DNA from: Bog-473 sp963721585
Lineage (GTDB): Bacteria > Actinomycetota > Acidimicrobiia > Acidimicrobiales > RAAP-2
NCBI GenBank assembly: GCA_963721585.1
Contig: CAVRJN010000008.1
Coordinates: 1,054,001 to 1,118,000, forward strand
Direction of reading: 5' to 3'
DNA: 64,000 nucleotides
This document shows, one piece after another, positions 9,386-18,562 of this stretch (the stretch's first letter is position 1; each line of letters starts with the position of its first letter). The notes below the pieces were generated by a model, which did no database searches, had not been told where the DNA came from, and saw nothing but the letters and a program-made list of their open reading frames with translations. A program made the position numbers and the translations under genes.

Positions 9386-11515
9386 TCATGCGGGCAGCTC
9401 ACCGGTGTCGAGCAAGGACTGGAACGATTCCGCATCGAGCTGCGGGATGCCCAGGTCCTCGGCCTTCTTCAACTTGCTGGCGCCCGGCGATGCACCCACC
9501 ACCAGGACGAAGGTCTTCTTCGACACGCTTCCCGGCGACTTCCCGCCCCGCTGCGTGATCGCCTCTTCGGCCCCCTCGCGGGTGTAGTCCGGGACCGCGC
9601 CGGTGACCACCACGGTCTTGCCCTCGAGCGTCTGCGGGAGGGCCGCCGCCCCGGCCCCGCCACCCTCGCTCCCGGCGGCCGCACCGGGCTCGTCCATCGA
9701 CACCCCGGCGTTGCGTAAGCGTTCCAGTACGGCGACGTTGGTGTCGGCCGAGAGGAACTCGGCCAGGCTCGCCGCGATGACCAGGCCGACGCCGTCGACC
9801 GCCGCCAGCTCCTCGACGCTGGCCGCCGCGATCGCCGCCAAGGTCCCGAAGGCGCGCGCCACCGCCCGGGCGCCCGTCGGCCCCACGTGCCGGATGCCCA
9901 AGGCGACCAGCAGCCGGCTGAGCGGCTGGGCCCGCGAGGCATCGATGCCCGCCACGAGGTTGGCCGCCGACAGGGCGCCGAAGCGCTCCAGCTCGGCGAG
10001 CTGCTCGGGGACCAGGTCGTAGAGGTCGGCGGCGTCGTTGATGAGACCCGCCGCGACGAGCTGGAGGACGCGCTCCTCGCCCAGCCCCTCGATGTCCATC
10101 GCCGACCGGGAGGCGTAGTGGGAAATGCGCTGCACGCGCTGCGCCGGGCAGTCGATGTTCGTGCAGTAGGTGTCGCTCTCACCGGGGAGGCGGACGAGGG
10201 GCGTGCCGCACGACGGGCACGACGTCGGGAACGTCCACTTCGGCTTGCGGCGCTTCGGCACGCCGGGGCCCTCGCGCACCGGGCCGACCACCTCGGGAAT
10301 GACGTCGCCCGCCTTTCGCACGATGACCAGGTCGCCCGGCCGGACGTCCTTGGCGGCGACCTGGTCCTCGTTGTGCAGGGTCGCCACGCCGACGGTGGAA
10401 CCGCCCACGAAGACCGGCTCGAGCCGGGCGAAGGGTGTGGCCCGCCCGGTGCGCCCGATGGACACCATGATGTCGATGAGCCGGGTGGTGCGCTCCTCGG
10501 GCGGGAACTTGAAGGCGATGGCCCACCTCGGGGCGCGTGAGGTGGCGCCGAACACGTCGTGCAGGGCGAGCTCGTCCACCTTGGAGACCACGCCGTCGAT
10601 CTCGTAGGCGAGGGCGTGGCGGGCCTCGGCCAGCTCCTCGCACCGAGCCACCACCGCCGCCATCCCCACGACCTGCCGGGCGTCGGGGCTCACCGGGAAG
10701 CCGGCCTTCTTCAGCTGGGCCAGGGTCTCGGTCTGGGTGGTGGCCGGCCATGTGACGTTGCCCTTCGGGGTGGGGGCGCCGTCGACCACGCCGAGCGCGT
10801 AGGCCCAGAAGTGCAGCGGCCGCTGGGCCGTGATGGTCGGGTCCTTCTGGCGCAGCGCCCCGGCGGCGGAGTTGCGCGGGTTGACGAAGAGCCGCTCGCC
10901 GAGCTCGGCCTGGCGCTTGTTCATGGCCTCGAACTCCTTGACGGGCATGTAGATCTCGCCGCGGACCTCGAGGACGTCGGGGTAGGGGCCGCCGGACTTG
11001 GCCAGCTCCTTCGGCACGTCGGCGACCGTGGCCACGTTGGCGGTCACGTCCTCGCCCGTCACGCCGTCGCCGCGGGTGGCCGCCTGCACGAACCTGCCGC
11101 GCTCATAGGTGAGCGACATGGCGACGCCGTCGACCTTGGGCTCACACGAGAAGGCGAGGGATTCGAGGTCGATGTCGGGCGCCTGGCGGCGCAGCCGCTC
11201 CCCCCAGGCGCGCAGCTCGCCCTCGCTGAACGCGTTGTCGAGGCTCATCATCGGGACCCGGTGCCGCACCTCTTGGAACAGGCCCGACGGCGCCGCGCCC
11301 ACGGCCTGCGTCGGCGAGTCCGGTGTCGCCAGCGCCGGATAGTCCGCCTCGAGCTGCCGCAGCTCCACCACGAGGAGGTCGTATTCGGCGTCAGGGATCT
11401 CGGGCGCGTCGAGCACGTTGTAGAGCTCGTTGTTGTGGACGATCAGCTGCCGGAGCTCGGCGGCCCGGTCCGCCGCCTTCTGTGGCACGCCGCCGTGCGG
11501 CCCGGTGCCGGCCAC
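9386..11515 (-). CDS. ligA: NAD-dependent DNA ligase
   Basis: About 709 residues, slightly longer than typical LigA. In order: domain Ia (DAEYDLLVVELRQLE), adenylation domain with active-site lysine K127 in CEPKVDGVAMS, OB fold, a Cys4 zinc finger (CPSCGTPL...CTNIDC), helix-hairpin-helix region, and a C-terminal BRCT domain (LEGKTVVVTGAVPDYTREGA). It seals nicks in replication and repair. The GTG at 11515 lies 2 bp after the mnmA stop; an internal GTG at 11488 is possible and would remove nine residues. It forms an operon with mnmA, and probably with the cysteine desulfurase, an order common in actinobacteria. Confidence 0.96.
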   Translation of the reverse strand: MAGTGPHGGVPQKAADRAAELRQLIVHNNELYNVLDAPEIPDAEYDLLVVELRQLEADYPALATPDSPTQAVGAAPSGLFQEVRHRVPMMSLDNAFSEGELRAWGERLRRQAPDIDLESLAFSCEPKVDGVAMSLTYERGRFVQAATRGDGVTGEDVTANVATVADVPKELAKSGGPYPDVLEVRGEIYMPVKEFEAMNKRQAELGERLFVNPRNSAAGALRQKDPTITAQRPLHFWAYALGVVDGAPTPKGNVTWPATTQTETLAQLKKAGFPVSPDARQVVGMAAVVARCEELAEARHALAYEIDGVVSKVDELALHDVFGATSRAPRWAIAFKFPPEERTTRLIDIMVSIGRTGRATPFARLEPVFVGGSTVGVATLHNEDQVAAKDVRPGDLVIVRKAGDVIPEVVGPVREGPGVPKRRKPKWTFPTSCPSCGTPLVRLPGESDTYCTNIDCPAQRVQRISHYASRSAMDIEGLGEERVLQLVAAGLINDAADLYDLVPEQLAELERFGALSAANLVAGIDASRAQPLSRLLVALGIRHVGPTGARAVARAFGTLAAIAAASVEELAAVDGVGLVIAASLAEFLSADTNVAVLERLRNAGVSMDEPGAAAGSEGGGAGAAALPQTLEGKTVVVTGAVPDYTREGAEEAITQRGGKSPGSVSKKTFVLVVGASPGASKLKKAEDLGIPQLDAESFQSLLDTGELPA

Positions 11516-11517
11516 GG

Positions 11518-12576
11518 TCAGGCGGCGATGCCCGCGCCCACGACGGCGTCGGGATCGAGCGCGTCGTAGAGCGCCACCGTCTGGCCCGGCGCCACCGGGC
11601 GCTGCGGGTCGTCGAACACGACCTCGGCCGCGTTGTCCGGCCGCAGCAGCACGGTGCACGGCACAGGGCGACCGTGCGCGCTCACCTGCGCCACCGCCCG
11701 GGCCCCGGCGGCGAGTGGCTGGTCGACCCATGTCAGCGACGGTCCGGCCAGTACCACGGACGGGCGCAGCACCTCCGCCGCGCTCCCCACGGTCACCCGG
11801 CGCGCCGCCACGTCGACATGCGTCACGTAGCGCCGCTTGCCGTCGGTCCCGTGACCCATGCCGCGACGCTGGCCGACCGTGACGAGCTCGACCGCGTCGA
11901 CGGAGCCGGCCGGGCGGCCCCCGCCGTCCACCACCTCGGCGGTGTGGAGCTCCACCCGCCGTGACAAGAACCCCTGACGGCCCTCCGCGCTCCCGATGAA
12001 GCAGACGTCCTGGCTGTCCGGCTTTCCCGCGGTACGCAGACCGAGACGGCGGGCGTTCGCCCGCACCTCGTCCTTGGTCATGTCGCCAACGGGGAAGACC
12101 ACGCGCGACAGCGCGTCCTGCCCGAGCATCGACAGCACGTAGGACTGGTCCTTGGCCGGGTCGGCGCCGCGCCGGAGCTGCAACGGGGCGGGTGCGCCGC
12201 CGACGCGAGCATGGTGGCCCGTGGCCAGGCGGTGGAAGCCGAGCCGGTCGGCCCGGTGCAGCAGGCGGTCGAACTTCACGGAGCGGTTGCACTCGATACA
12301 CGGGTTGGGCGTCCGACCTCGTGCGTGCTCCCCCACGTACGGCGCCACGACCAGGCGGTCGAACTCCTCGGTCAGGTTGAAGACGTGGTGGGCGATGCCG
12401 AGCTGCTGGGCCACCCGCCGGGCGTCCTCGACGTCGGCCACCGAGCAGCAGCCCGAGTCCGAAGGGCCGCCCCACAGCTTGAGCGTGGCCCCGACCACCT
12501 CATGTCCCTGCTCCACGAGGAGCGCCGCCGCCACGGAGGAGTCGACGCCTCCCGACATGGCCACGAGCACCCGCAT
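11518..12576 (-). CDS. mnmA: tRNA-uridine 2-sulfurtransferase
   Basis: A 352-residue MnmA (TrmU) that thiolates U34 of Lys, Glu and Gln tRNAs. It has the PP-loop SGGVDSS at 8-14, the catalytic cysteine C93 in NPCIECNRSVKF and the second cysteine C192 in DSQDVCFIG, matching the two redox-active cysteines of the family. The ATG at 12576 starts directly at MRVLVAMSGGVDSS. It is 22 bp downstream of the cysteine desulfurase, which supplies its persulfide sulfur, and 2 bp upstream of ligA, so the three are likely co-transcribed. Confidence 0.97.
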   Translation of the reverse strand: MRVLVAMSGGVDSSVAAALLVEQGHEVVGATLKLWGGPSDSGCCSVADVEDARRVAQQLGIAHHVFNLTEEFDRLVVAPYVGEHARGRTPNPCIECNRSVKFDRLLHRADRLGFHRLATGHHARVGGAPAPLQLRRGADPAKDQSYVLSMLGQDALSRVVFPVGDMTKDEVRANARRLGLRTAGKPDSQDVCFIGSAEGRQGFLSRRVELHTAEVVDGGGRPAGSVDAVELVTVGQRRGMGHGTDGKRRYVTHVDVAARRVTVGSAAEVLRPSVVLAGPSLTWVDQPLAAGARAVAQVSAHGRPVPCTVLLRPDNAAEVVFDDPQRPVAPGQTVALYDALDPDAVVGAGIAA

Positions 12577-12598
12577 GGGACCAGTGTGCCACCGGGAC

Positions 12599-13783
12599 TC
12601 AGCCACCCTGGCGCAATGCGGCGACCACGGCGGGGACGACGGCGAGGGCGCGATCGATGTCGTCGTCCGTCGTGCCGTACCCCAGCGAGAAGCGGACGGC
12701 ACCTGCCGCCAGCTCGGGGGCCACCCCCATGGCGGCGAGGACGTGGCTCGGCTGGAGCGCCCCGCTGGCACAGGACGACCCGCCGGACACGCACACGCCC
12801 TGCTCCCCCAACGCCACCAGGAGCTCCTCGCGCTCGACGCCCGGCACACAGAGATGCAGGTGGCCCGGCAACACGCCCGCTGCAGCCGACGCCGGCACGG
12901 TGCGGTAGGCCCCCTCCACCGCACGCAGCAGCCCGTCGCGCAGGCGGTCGCGCCGGGCGGCGACCCGCGGCGCCGCCGTGGCGCGTTCGGCCACCACCAG
13001 GCGCAGCGCGGCGGCCAGTCCGACGGCGCCCGCCACGTCCTGGGTGCCGCTGCGCCGTTCGCGTTCCTGTCCCCCGCCGTACTGGCGCGGCTCGAGCACG
13101 ACACGGGGGGCGATCGCCAGCGCCCCCACGCCCACCGGCCCACCGAGCTTGTGCGCGCTGAGCGACACCAGGTCGGCGCCGGCGGTGGCCTCGGCCAGGT
13201 CGACGAAGGGCGCGGCCTGCACGGCGTCGGTGAACACGTAGGCATCGGGGGCGCGTCGGCGCACCGTCTCTATGAGGTCGGGCAGCGGCTGCAGCACGCC
13301 GGTCTCGTTGTTGGCCGTCATCACAGACACGCTCGTGACCCGCGACGACAGCGTGCGGGCCAGCGCGTCGGGGTCGACGATGCCGGCGGCGTCGACGGGG
13401 AGCTCGAAAGCATGGAGACCGACCTTCACCGCGGCGCGGGCGGCCTCACGCACGGCCGGGTGCTCCACGGCGGAATACAGGAGCACCGCGTCACCCCGGC
13501 CCTGCCGCGCCGCCTCGGCGGTCCCCGACACGGCCAGGTTGGCCGACTCGGTGCCGCCCGACGTGAAGACGACGTCGCCCGGGTCGCGGCCGAGGAAGGC
13601 GGCCACCTCGTCGCGGGCCTCCTCGAGCAGGCGCCGCGCCCGCTGGGCCGCCGGGTGGCTGCCGGTCGGGTTGCCGAGTGCGCCGGCGCCGGCGTCGTGG
13701 ACCGCCGCCATGGCGGCCGCGACCTCGGGCCGGAGCGGCGTGGTGGCGGCGTGGTCGAGATAGGTGAGGGTGCTCACCGCCAC
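12599..13783 (-). CDS. Cysteine desulfurase, IscS/NifS family
   Basis: Encodes about 394 residues of a class V PLP aminotransferase. The opening YLDHAATTPLRPEV is diagnostic; the PLP lysine is K212 in SLSAHKLGGP and the catalytic cysteine is C338 in GGSSCASG. It removes sulfur from cysteine as a persulfide. Adjacent mnmA shows that tRNA thiolation is one acceptor; no IscU or SufU gene is next to it. The start codon is GTG 13783, with a second GTG two codons later (VSTLTYLDHA) equally possible. No clear promoter hexamer was seen next to the start. Confidence 0.94.
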   Translation of the reverse strand: MAVSTLTYLDHAATTPLRPEVAAAMAAVHDAGAGALGNPTGSHPAAQRARRLLEEARDEVAAFLGRDPGDVVFTSGGTESANLAVSGTAEAARQGRGDAVLLYSAVEHPAVREAARAAVKVGLHAFELPVDAAGIVDPDALARTLSSRVTSVSVMTANNETGVLQPLPDLIETVRRRAPDAYVFTDAVQAAPFVDLAEATAGADLVSLSAHKLGGPVGVGALAIAPRVVLEPRQYGGGQERERRSGTQDVAGAVGLAAALRLVVAERATAAPRVAARRDRLRDGLLRAVEGAYRTVPASAAAGVLPGHLHLCVPGVEREELLVALGEQGVCVSGGSSCASGALQPSHVLAAMGVAPELAAGAVRFSLGYGTTDDDIDRALAVVPAVVAALRQGG

Positions 13784-13836
13784 GGCGAGGTCATCGGGAC
13801 GAGGGCGTGGTCATGGGGACGGGGCGGGGGACTTCG

Positions 13837-15201
13837 TCACGCCACGTAGACCGTCTTGGCGTTGGTGAACTCCTTGAGACCGAGCTCGGAGAGCTCGCGC
13901 CCGTAGCCCGAGCGCTTGATACCGCCGAAGGGCAACTCGGGCAGGGAGGCCACCATGGCGTTGACGAAGACGGCGCCGGCCTCGATCCCCTCGATGCACC
14001 GAGCGATCTCCGCCTCGTCCGAGGCCCACACGCTGGAACCGAGCCCGAAGGTCGTGTCGTTGGCCGCCGCAATGGCCGCGTCGACGTCGGGGACCCGGAT
14101 CACCATGGCGACCGGGCCGAACATCTCGACCTGGGCTATCGGCATGTCGGTCGTGACCCCCGAGAGGACCGTCGGCGCGAACCACCAGCCGTCGCCCTCG
14201 GGGATCTTCGCACCGTCGTGCACCGTGGCGCCCTGGCGGAGCGCCTCCTCGACCTGGCCGACCAGCTCGTCCCGCTGCGCCTCGCTCACGATCGGCCCGA
14301 TGTTGGTGGCGGGGTCGAAGGGATCGCCTACGACGAGCGTCTCCATGGACTCGATGAAGCGGGACTCGAACTCCTCGGCCACCGCATCGACGACGATGAA
14401 GCGCTTCGCTGCGATGCAGGACTGGCCGTTGTTCTGCACGCGTGCCGTGACGGCGGTGCGCACGGCGTCATTGAGATCGGCGCTCGCCAACACCACGAAG
14501 GGATCGGACCCACCGAGCTCGAGCACCGTCTTCTTCAACGCGTCGCCGGCGGCGGCGGCCACCGACATGCCGGCCGGCTCGCTGCCGGTGATGGTGACGG
14601 CCGCGATACGGGGATCGTGGATCAGAGCGGCGACGTCGCCCGACGGGACGAAGAGGTTGGTGAAGACACCTTCGGGCACCCCCGCCCGCCGGAACAGGTC
14701 CTCGATGGCGAGAGCTGTCTGCGGGACATTGGACGCGTGCTTCAGCAGGCCGACGTTGCCGACCATGAGGGCCGGCGCGGCGAACCGGATGACCTGCCAC
14801 AGCGGGAAGTTCCACGGCATGATGGCCAGCACGGCGCCCAGCGGCTGGTAATGCACGTAGGACGTCGAGGCGGAGGTGGTGATGGGCTGGTCGGCCAGCA
14901 GCTCCTCGGCATTGTCGGCGAACCAGCGCAGGCCGACCGCGCACTTCGAGACCTCCGCCTTGGCCGCGGCGAACGTCTTTCCCATTTCGGTGGTGAGGAT
15001 GCGCGCCACATCGGGCACCTCGCCCTCGAGCAGCTCCGCCGCCGTGAGCAGATGGCGCGCCCGTTCCTTGTAGGTCGTCGTCCGGTACTCGGCGAAGGCG
15101 GCCGTGGCCCGGTCGAGGATGGCATCCACCTCTTCGGGCGTGTGGGCGGGGAACACCTTCTCCGTCTTTCCGGTGGCCGGGTTGATGGTGGCGAAAGGCA
15201 T
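13837..15201 (-). CDS. NAD(P)-dependent aldehyde dehydrogenase, succinate-semialdehyde dehydrogenase-like
   Basis: A 454-residue aldehyde dehydrogenase lacking the N-terminal extension of larger members. Key residues: general base E228 in LELGGSDPF and nucleophile C262 in NNGQSCIAAKRF; the QSCIAAKR block and the opening FATINPATGK are typical of the GabD/succinate-semialdehyde dehydrogenase subgroup. It probably oxidises succinate semialdehyde to succinate, the last step of GABA breakdown. That fits the gamma-glutamyl-GABA hydrolase and PuuA-like synthetase 2-5 kb away, though it is not in their operon. A TAGAAC hexamer 7 bases before the ATG may be its -10. Confidence 0.9.
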   Translation of the reverse strand: MPFATINPATGKTEKVFPAHTPEEVDAILDRATAAFAEYRTTTYKERARHLLTAAELLEGEVPDVARILTTEMGKTFAAAKAEVSKCAVGLRWFADNAEELLADQPITTSASTSYVHYQPLGAVLAIMPWNFPLWQVIRFAAPALMVGNVGLLKHASNVPQTALAIEDLFRRAGVPEGVFTNLFVPSGDVAALIHDPRIAAVTITGSEPAGMSVAAAAGDALKKTVLELGGSDPFVVLASADLNDAVRTAVTARVQNNGQSCIAAKRFIVVDAVAEEFESRFIESMETLVVGDPFDPATNIGPIVSEAQRDELVGQVEEALRQGATVHDGAKIPEGDGWWFAPTVLSGVTTDMPIAQVEMFGPVAMVIRVPDVDAAIAAANDTTFGLGSSVWASDEAEIARCIEGIEAGAVFVNAMVASLPELPFGGIKRSGYGRELSELGLKEFTNAKTVYVA

Positions 15202-15243
15202 GACCGCAGTTCTACCCGCTGCCCAGCGGGACGGTCCCGGCGA

Positions 15244-16668
15244 TCAGCCCGAACGTCCCGGTCCCAGTCCGAGATGTCCCGGGACGGCCCGTCGCACGAG
15301 CTTGCCGGTGGCCGTGTGGGGAAGGTCGGTGGTGGCGAAGTACGCCTTGGGCCGCTTGTACGGGGCGAGCCGGGCCGTGGCGGCGGCCCGCAGGGCCTCC
15401 TCGGCGGCGCCGCGCCGACTGCCGTCGGCGACGTAGGCGACGCAGACCCGCTGGCCCCACTCCTCGTCGGGGAGACCGAACACGGCAACCTCGGCGACCC
15501 CGTCCACGGCGGCCAGGACGTTCTCGACCTCGGCCGGGTAGACGTTCACACCCCCGCTGATGATCAGATCGTGGCGCCGGCCGGTCAGGTACAGGAAGCC
15601 GTCGGGACTGAGGCGGCCGAGGTCACCGACGGTGCACGCCGACCCGTTCCAGGCCGCGGCCGTGGCCTCGGGGTTCTCCCAGTAGCTGAAGCGGGCGAAG
15701 TCGGGCATGTCGCACCAGATGGTGCCCATGGCGCCGGTTCCCTGCCGTCGACGCCGGCGATCGCCGTCGCCGCCGCCGTCGACCGGGACGATGTGGAGGC
15801 GGCGGCCCCGGCGGGCCCGGCCGACGGTGCCGGGGCGTTCAAGCCAGTCCTCGGGGGAGCACACCGAGAACTGCGCCTCGGTCGAGCCGTAGAACTCCCA
15901 GACGCTGCCGGGCCGGGCCCGTTCCATCACGGCGCGCTTGACCGTGTCGGGACAGGGCGCCCCGGCGTGGGCGAGGAGTCGCAACGAGTCGAACCTCTCG
16001 TCGGTCCCGAGGTCGGGGCTCTGCAAAATGCGCTGCAGGTGGGTCGGGACGAGGAAGGTCGTCGTCGGCCGGAGGCGCCGGAGCGTGTCGAGGGCGGTGG
16101 GGGCATGGAAGCGGCCGAGGATGGCCAGGGACCCTCCCGCCAGGAGTGTGCCGCTGGCGAACCTGATCGACACGGTGTGGTACATCGGCGAACAGACCAT
16201 GTGCAGGTCCGTGCGGTCGAAGTGCCAGACGGCGGCCTCGTCCTCGACGACGGCTCTGGCCGTGTCGTCGTCCCACAGTCCCGTGGTGACGCCCTTTGGG
16301 CGGCCCGTCGTGCCCGACGTGTAATGCATGGGGCGGGTCAGGGGGTACGGAGCGATGTCTGCGGGACGTCCTTCTGCGATGAGGCCGTGCAGCTCGGCGT
16401 GGCCGAAGACACGAACGGAGGGGCGGGCGTCGGCGGCGAGGTCGTCGCGCTCGGGGCCGGTCAGGGTGGCGTTGAGCATGACAGGGATGAGCCCGGCGCG
16501 GGCGGCACCGAGTGCCGCACATATGAGGTCGGCCGACGAGCCGAGGGCGAAGGCGACCCGGTCGCCGCGGCTGCAGCCGGCGGCGAGCAGCGCCCCGGCG
16601 GCGCGGCGCTGCCGGTCCTCGGCGTCGGCGGCGTGCAGCAGCTCGACAGTGGGTGCGTCCCCGGGCAC
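15244..16668 (-). CDS. AMP-dependent acyl-CoA synthetase/ligase
   Basis: A 474-residue ANL-superfamily enzyme. The P-loop YTSGTTGRPKG lies at 116-126, WEFYGSTEAQ is the A5 region, DLGRLSPDGFLYLTGR the A7-A8 hinge, and TATGK with K456 the C-terminal catalytic lysine. It activates a carboxylic acid as acyl-AMP and then acyl-CoA; the substrate is unknown. It is shorter than most FadD proteins at the N-terminus. A Gly/Arg-rich stretch (GGGDGDRRRRRQGTG, around residue 300) interrupts the usual path before GTIWCDMP. The GTG start has TAATCT exactly 6 bases upstream, implying a leaderless mRNA. It is divergent from a sirtuin gene, a notable pairing because sirtuins reactivate acetylated ANL enzymes. 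Confidence 0.93.
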   Translation of the reverse strand: MPGDAPTVELLHAADAEDRQRRAAGALLAAGCSRGDRVAFALGSSADLICAALGAARAGLIPVMLNATLTGPERDDLAADARPSVRVFGHAELHGLIAEGRPADIAPYPLTRPMHYTSGTTGRPKGVTTGLWDDDTARAVVEDEAAVWHFDRTDLHMVCSPMYHTVSIRFASGTLLAGGSLAILGRFHAPTALDTLRRLRPTTTFLVPTHLQRILQSPDLGTDERFDSLRLLAHAGAPCPDTVKRAVMERARPGSVWEFYGSTEAQFSVCSPEDWLERPGTVGRARRGRRLHIVPVDGGGDGDRRRRRQGTGAMGTIWCDMPDFARFSYWENPEATAAAWNGSACTVGDLGRLSPDGFLYLTGRRHDLIISGGVNVYPAEVENVLAAVDGVAEVAVFGLPDEEWGQRVCVAYVADGSRRGAAEEALRAAATARLAPYKRPKAYFATTDLPHTATGKLVRRAVPGHLGLGPGRSG

Positions 16669-16701
16669 CGGCGCAGATTACGCCCGTACGATGTCTCCCT
16701 C
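16669..16701. promoter_or_regulatory. Back-to-back promoters of the acyl-CoA ligase and sirtuin genes
   Basis: Only 33 bp separate two divergent start codons. On the minus strand TAATCT (16680-16675) is followed by six bases and the ligase GTG. On the plus strand TACGAT (16687-16692) is followed by nine bases and the sirtuin GTG. The two hexamers are 6 bp apart, so the polymerases would exclude one another and both transcripts would be leaderless or nearly so. Confidence 0.6.
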
Positions 16702-17535
16702 GTGGGGACCACCGCACACAGCGACGACCTCGTGCGGGCCCGGGCGCTGCTGGAACAGGCGAGGCGGGTCGTGGTGCTGACCGGTGCGGGAATTTCGACG
16801 GACTCGGGCATCGCCGACTTTCGCGGGCCGCAGGGCGTGTGGACCAAGAACCCCGAGGCCGAGAAGATGGCGACGCTGCAGGCCTACGTGTCGGATCCCG
16901 AGCTGCGGGCGCGTTCGTGGCAGAACCGCCTGACCTCACCCATGTGGGGGGCCTCGCCCAATGCGGGGCACCGCGCGCTGGTCGACCTGGAGCGCAGCGG
17001 CCGGCTCGACCTGCTCGTCACGCAGAACATCGACGGGCTGCACCAGAAGGCGGGCAGCGACCCGGCCCGCATCGTCGAGATACACGGCACGTCCCTGGAG
17101 GTCATGTGCCTCAGCTGCGGGGACCGTCAGCCGGCCGAGACGGTGCACGACCGGGTACGGAGCGGCGAGATCGACCCGGCCTGCACGGCCACGCTCCCAC
17201 CCGGCGGCGACTCCGGCGCCGGCGCGGCCGTGTGCGGCGGGATCCTCAAGTCGGCCACCATCAGCTTCGGCCAGAGCCTGGTGGCCGAGGACCTGTTCCG
17301 GGCCGAAGAGGCGGCGGCCGATTGCGACCTGCTGCTGGCCGTGGGCTCGACCCTGGCCGTCTTCCCGGCCGCCGGGCTGGTGCCGGTGGCGGCGCGGCAC
17401 GGGGCCGTTGCGATCATCGTGAACGGCGAGACCACCGACATGGACGGCCTGGCCGACGTGGTCCTGCGGGATTCCATCAGCGAGTGCCTGCCGGCGCTGG
17501 TGGAGGGGCTGACCCCTACGACTGCTCGGTCGTAG
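16702..17535 (+). CDS. NAD-dependent protein deacylase, sirtuin (SIR2/CobB family)
   Basis: A 277-residue sirtuin. The NAD-binding motif GAGISTDSGIADFRG, TQNIDGLHQKAG and the catalytic histidine in IVEIHGTSLEVMC are intact. A Cys4 zinc site is present (CLSC, then a lone cysteine and CGG after a Gly-rich loop), with the first cysteine of the second pair displaced by an inserted loop. It removes acetyl or other acyl groups from lysines using NAD. The GTG at 16702 is set by the TACGAT hexamer just upstream and by the protein beginning close to its first helix. It shares a 33-bp divergent promoter with an acyl-CoA ligase whose catalytic lysine is a classic sirtuin target class. Confidence 0.94.
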   Translation: MGTTAHSDDLVRARALLEQARRVVVLTGAGISTDSGIADFRGPQGVWTKNPEAEKMATLQAYVSDPELRARSWQNRLTSPMWGASPNAGHRALVDLERSGRLDLLVTQNIDGLHQKAGSDPARIVEIHGTSLEVMCLSCGDRQPAETVHDRVRSGEIDPACTATLPPGGDSGAGAAVCGGILKSATISFGQSLVAEDLFRAEEAAADCDLLLAVGSTLAVFPAAGLVPVAARHGAVAIIVNGETTDMDGLADVVLRDSISECLPALVEGLTPTTARS

Positions 17536-17695
17536 TCGCGCCGTCGCCGGCGACGCTCTGCGCGTCCGTCTTGGCGGTGGCCCTGGCCTTGCGGCGTGGC
17601 TTGAGGGCGAACCACCAGATGCTGGCGATCGTGCCGAGCGTCACCGCAGCCGCCGCCACCGGCTTGACGACCTTGCGACCACCGCTGTCTGCCAT
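17516..17695 (-). CDS. Small single-pass membrane protein, function unknown
   Basis: A 59-residue protein with one hydrophobic helix (VAAAAVTLGTIASIWWFAL) followed by a basic stretch KPRRKARATAK and an acidic, Thr-rich tail, consistent with an N-out or N-in single-span protein. It was accepted because TAAGGT lies exactly 7 bases before the ATG at 17695, the same leaderless spacing as its neighbours. It overlaps the 3' end of the convergent sirtuin gene by 20 bp. I do not recognise a family. Confidence 0.55.
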   Translation of the reverse strand: MADSGGRKVVKPVAAAAVTLGTIASIWWFALKPRRKARATAKTDAQSVAGDGATTTEQS

Positions 17696-17705
17696 GCCGG
17701 GCACC

Positions 17706-18500
17706 TTACCCGGCGAGGCTGGGGACGACCCGGGAACCTGGCGGCGGAACGCTCAGACCGTTGCCCGTAGCGACCGTTCCGTTCTGTACCGCGTCGGCTG
17801 CGCCGACCAGGGCGTCGAAGGGCCGCCGGTCCATGGCCTCCTCGGGGTGCCACTGCAGGGCCAGGACGAAGCGGGCCGACGGCAACTCGACCGCCTCGAC
17901 CACGCCGTCGCCGGCGCGGGCCGTGGCCACCAGGCCGCGGCCCAGGTCGCGGACGGCCTGGTGGTGCGAGCACAACGCGGTGGTCCCGGTGCCGAACACC
18001 GAGGCCGCGGTCGAGCCGGGCACGGTCTCCACGTCGACGTTCTCGAAGAGCATGGGCTGGCGGCGGTGGTCGACGTTGCCGACCGCGTCGGGCAGGTGCT
18101 GGTGCAACGTGCCGCCCAAGAAGACATTGAGTACCTGGCAACCCCGGCAGATGGCCAGCACGGGCAGGTCGGCCCCGAGCGCGGCGGCGAGGAGGGCCCG
18201 CTCACTGGCGTCGCGGATCCGGTCCACGCCACCCACCTCGGGGTCCGGCTCCTCCCCGTAGGCGGCGGGGTCCACGTCGCCCCCACCGGTCAGGACGAGG
18301 CCGTCGAGCACGGCGACCACCTCGGCCGCCCCCGCCTCGGGCCCGCCGGGGGCGGTGCTGGCCGGCGGCAGGAGCAGGGGCCGGCCGCCGGCGGCGGCCA
18401 CCAGCTCGAAATAGGAGGCGGGCAGGACGGCGGCCCGGCGCTCCCACGACGCCCAGGCCACGTCGGCCACATAGGTCGAGACGCCGATCAGGGGGAGCAC
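17706..18500 (-). CDS. Gamma-glutamyl-gamma-aminobutyrate hydrolase (PuuD-like, peptidase C26)
   Basis: A 264-residue class I glutamine-amidotransferase-fold hydrolase. Nucleophile C118 is in LAICRGCQ, with H218 and E220 in QWHPEE, and LVLTGGGDVDP marks the family. PuuD-type enzymes release GABA and glutamate from gamma-glutamyl-GABA. The GTG at 18500 is preferred over the codon at 18557 because TACGCT lies exactly 6 bases before it and the first residues VLPLIGVSTY match the family start. It is divergent from the PuuA-like glutamine synthetase gene 62 bp away, so the two form a putative polyamine/GABA divergon. Confidence 0.9.
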   Translation of the reverse strand: MLPLIGVSTYVADVAWASWERRAAVLPASYFELVAAAGGRPLLLPPASTAPGGPEAGAAEVVAVLDGLVLTGGGDVDPAAYGEEPDPEVGGVDRIRDASERALLAAALGADLPVLAICRGCQVLNVFLGGTLHQHLPDAVGNVDHRRQPMLFENVDVETVPGSTAASVFGTGTTALCSHHQAVRDLGRGLVATARAGDGVVEAVELPSARFVLALQWHPEEAMDRRPFDALVGAADAVQNGTVATGNGLSVPPPGSRVVPSLAG

Positions 18501-18562
18501 CGTTCCAGCGTACCGATGCGCGTCGCGTTGGACGGTCGCCGGGAGCGGGGTCAACATGGCGC

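Noticed and set aside
11516..12475. A 1029-residue ligase with a long N-terminal extension
   Set aside because: The extension is the mnmA gene read in another frame; LigA begins after the mnmA stop.
13807..16701. Very long plus-strand reading frame before the sirtuin
   Set aside because: It is the antisense of the aldehyde dehydrogenase and acyl-CoA ligase genes, a usual artefact of high GC; only the sirtuin part from 16702 is real.
17706..18557. Longer start for the PuuD-like hydrolase at 18557
   Set aside because: The leaderless -10 at 18512-18507 lies inside that extension and the family begins at VLPLIGVSTY.
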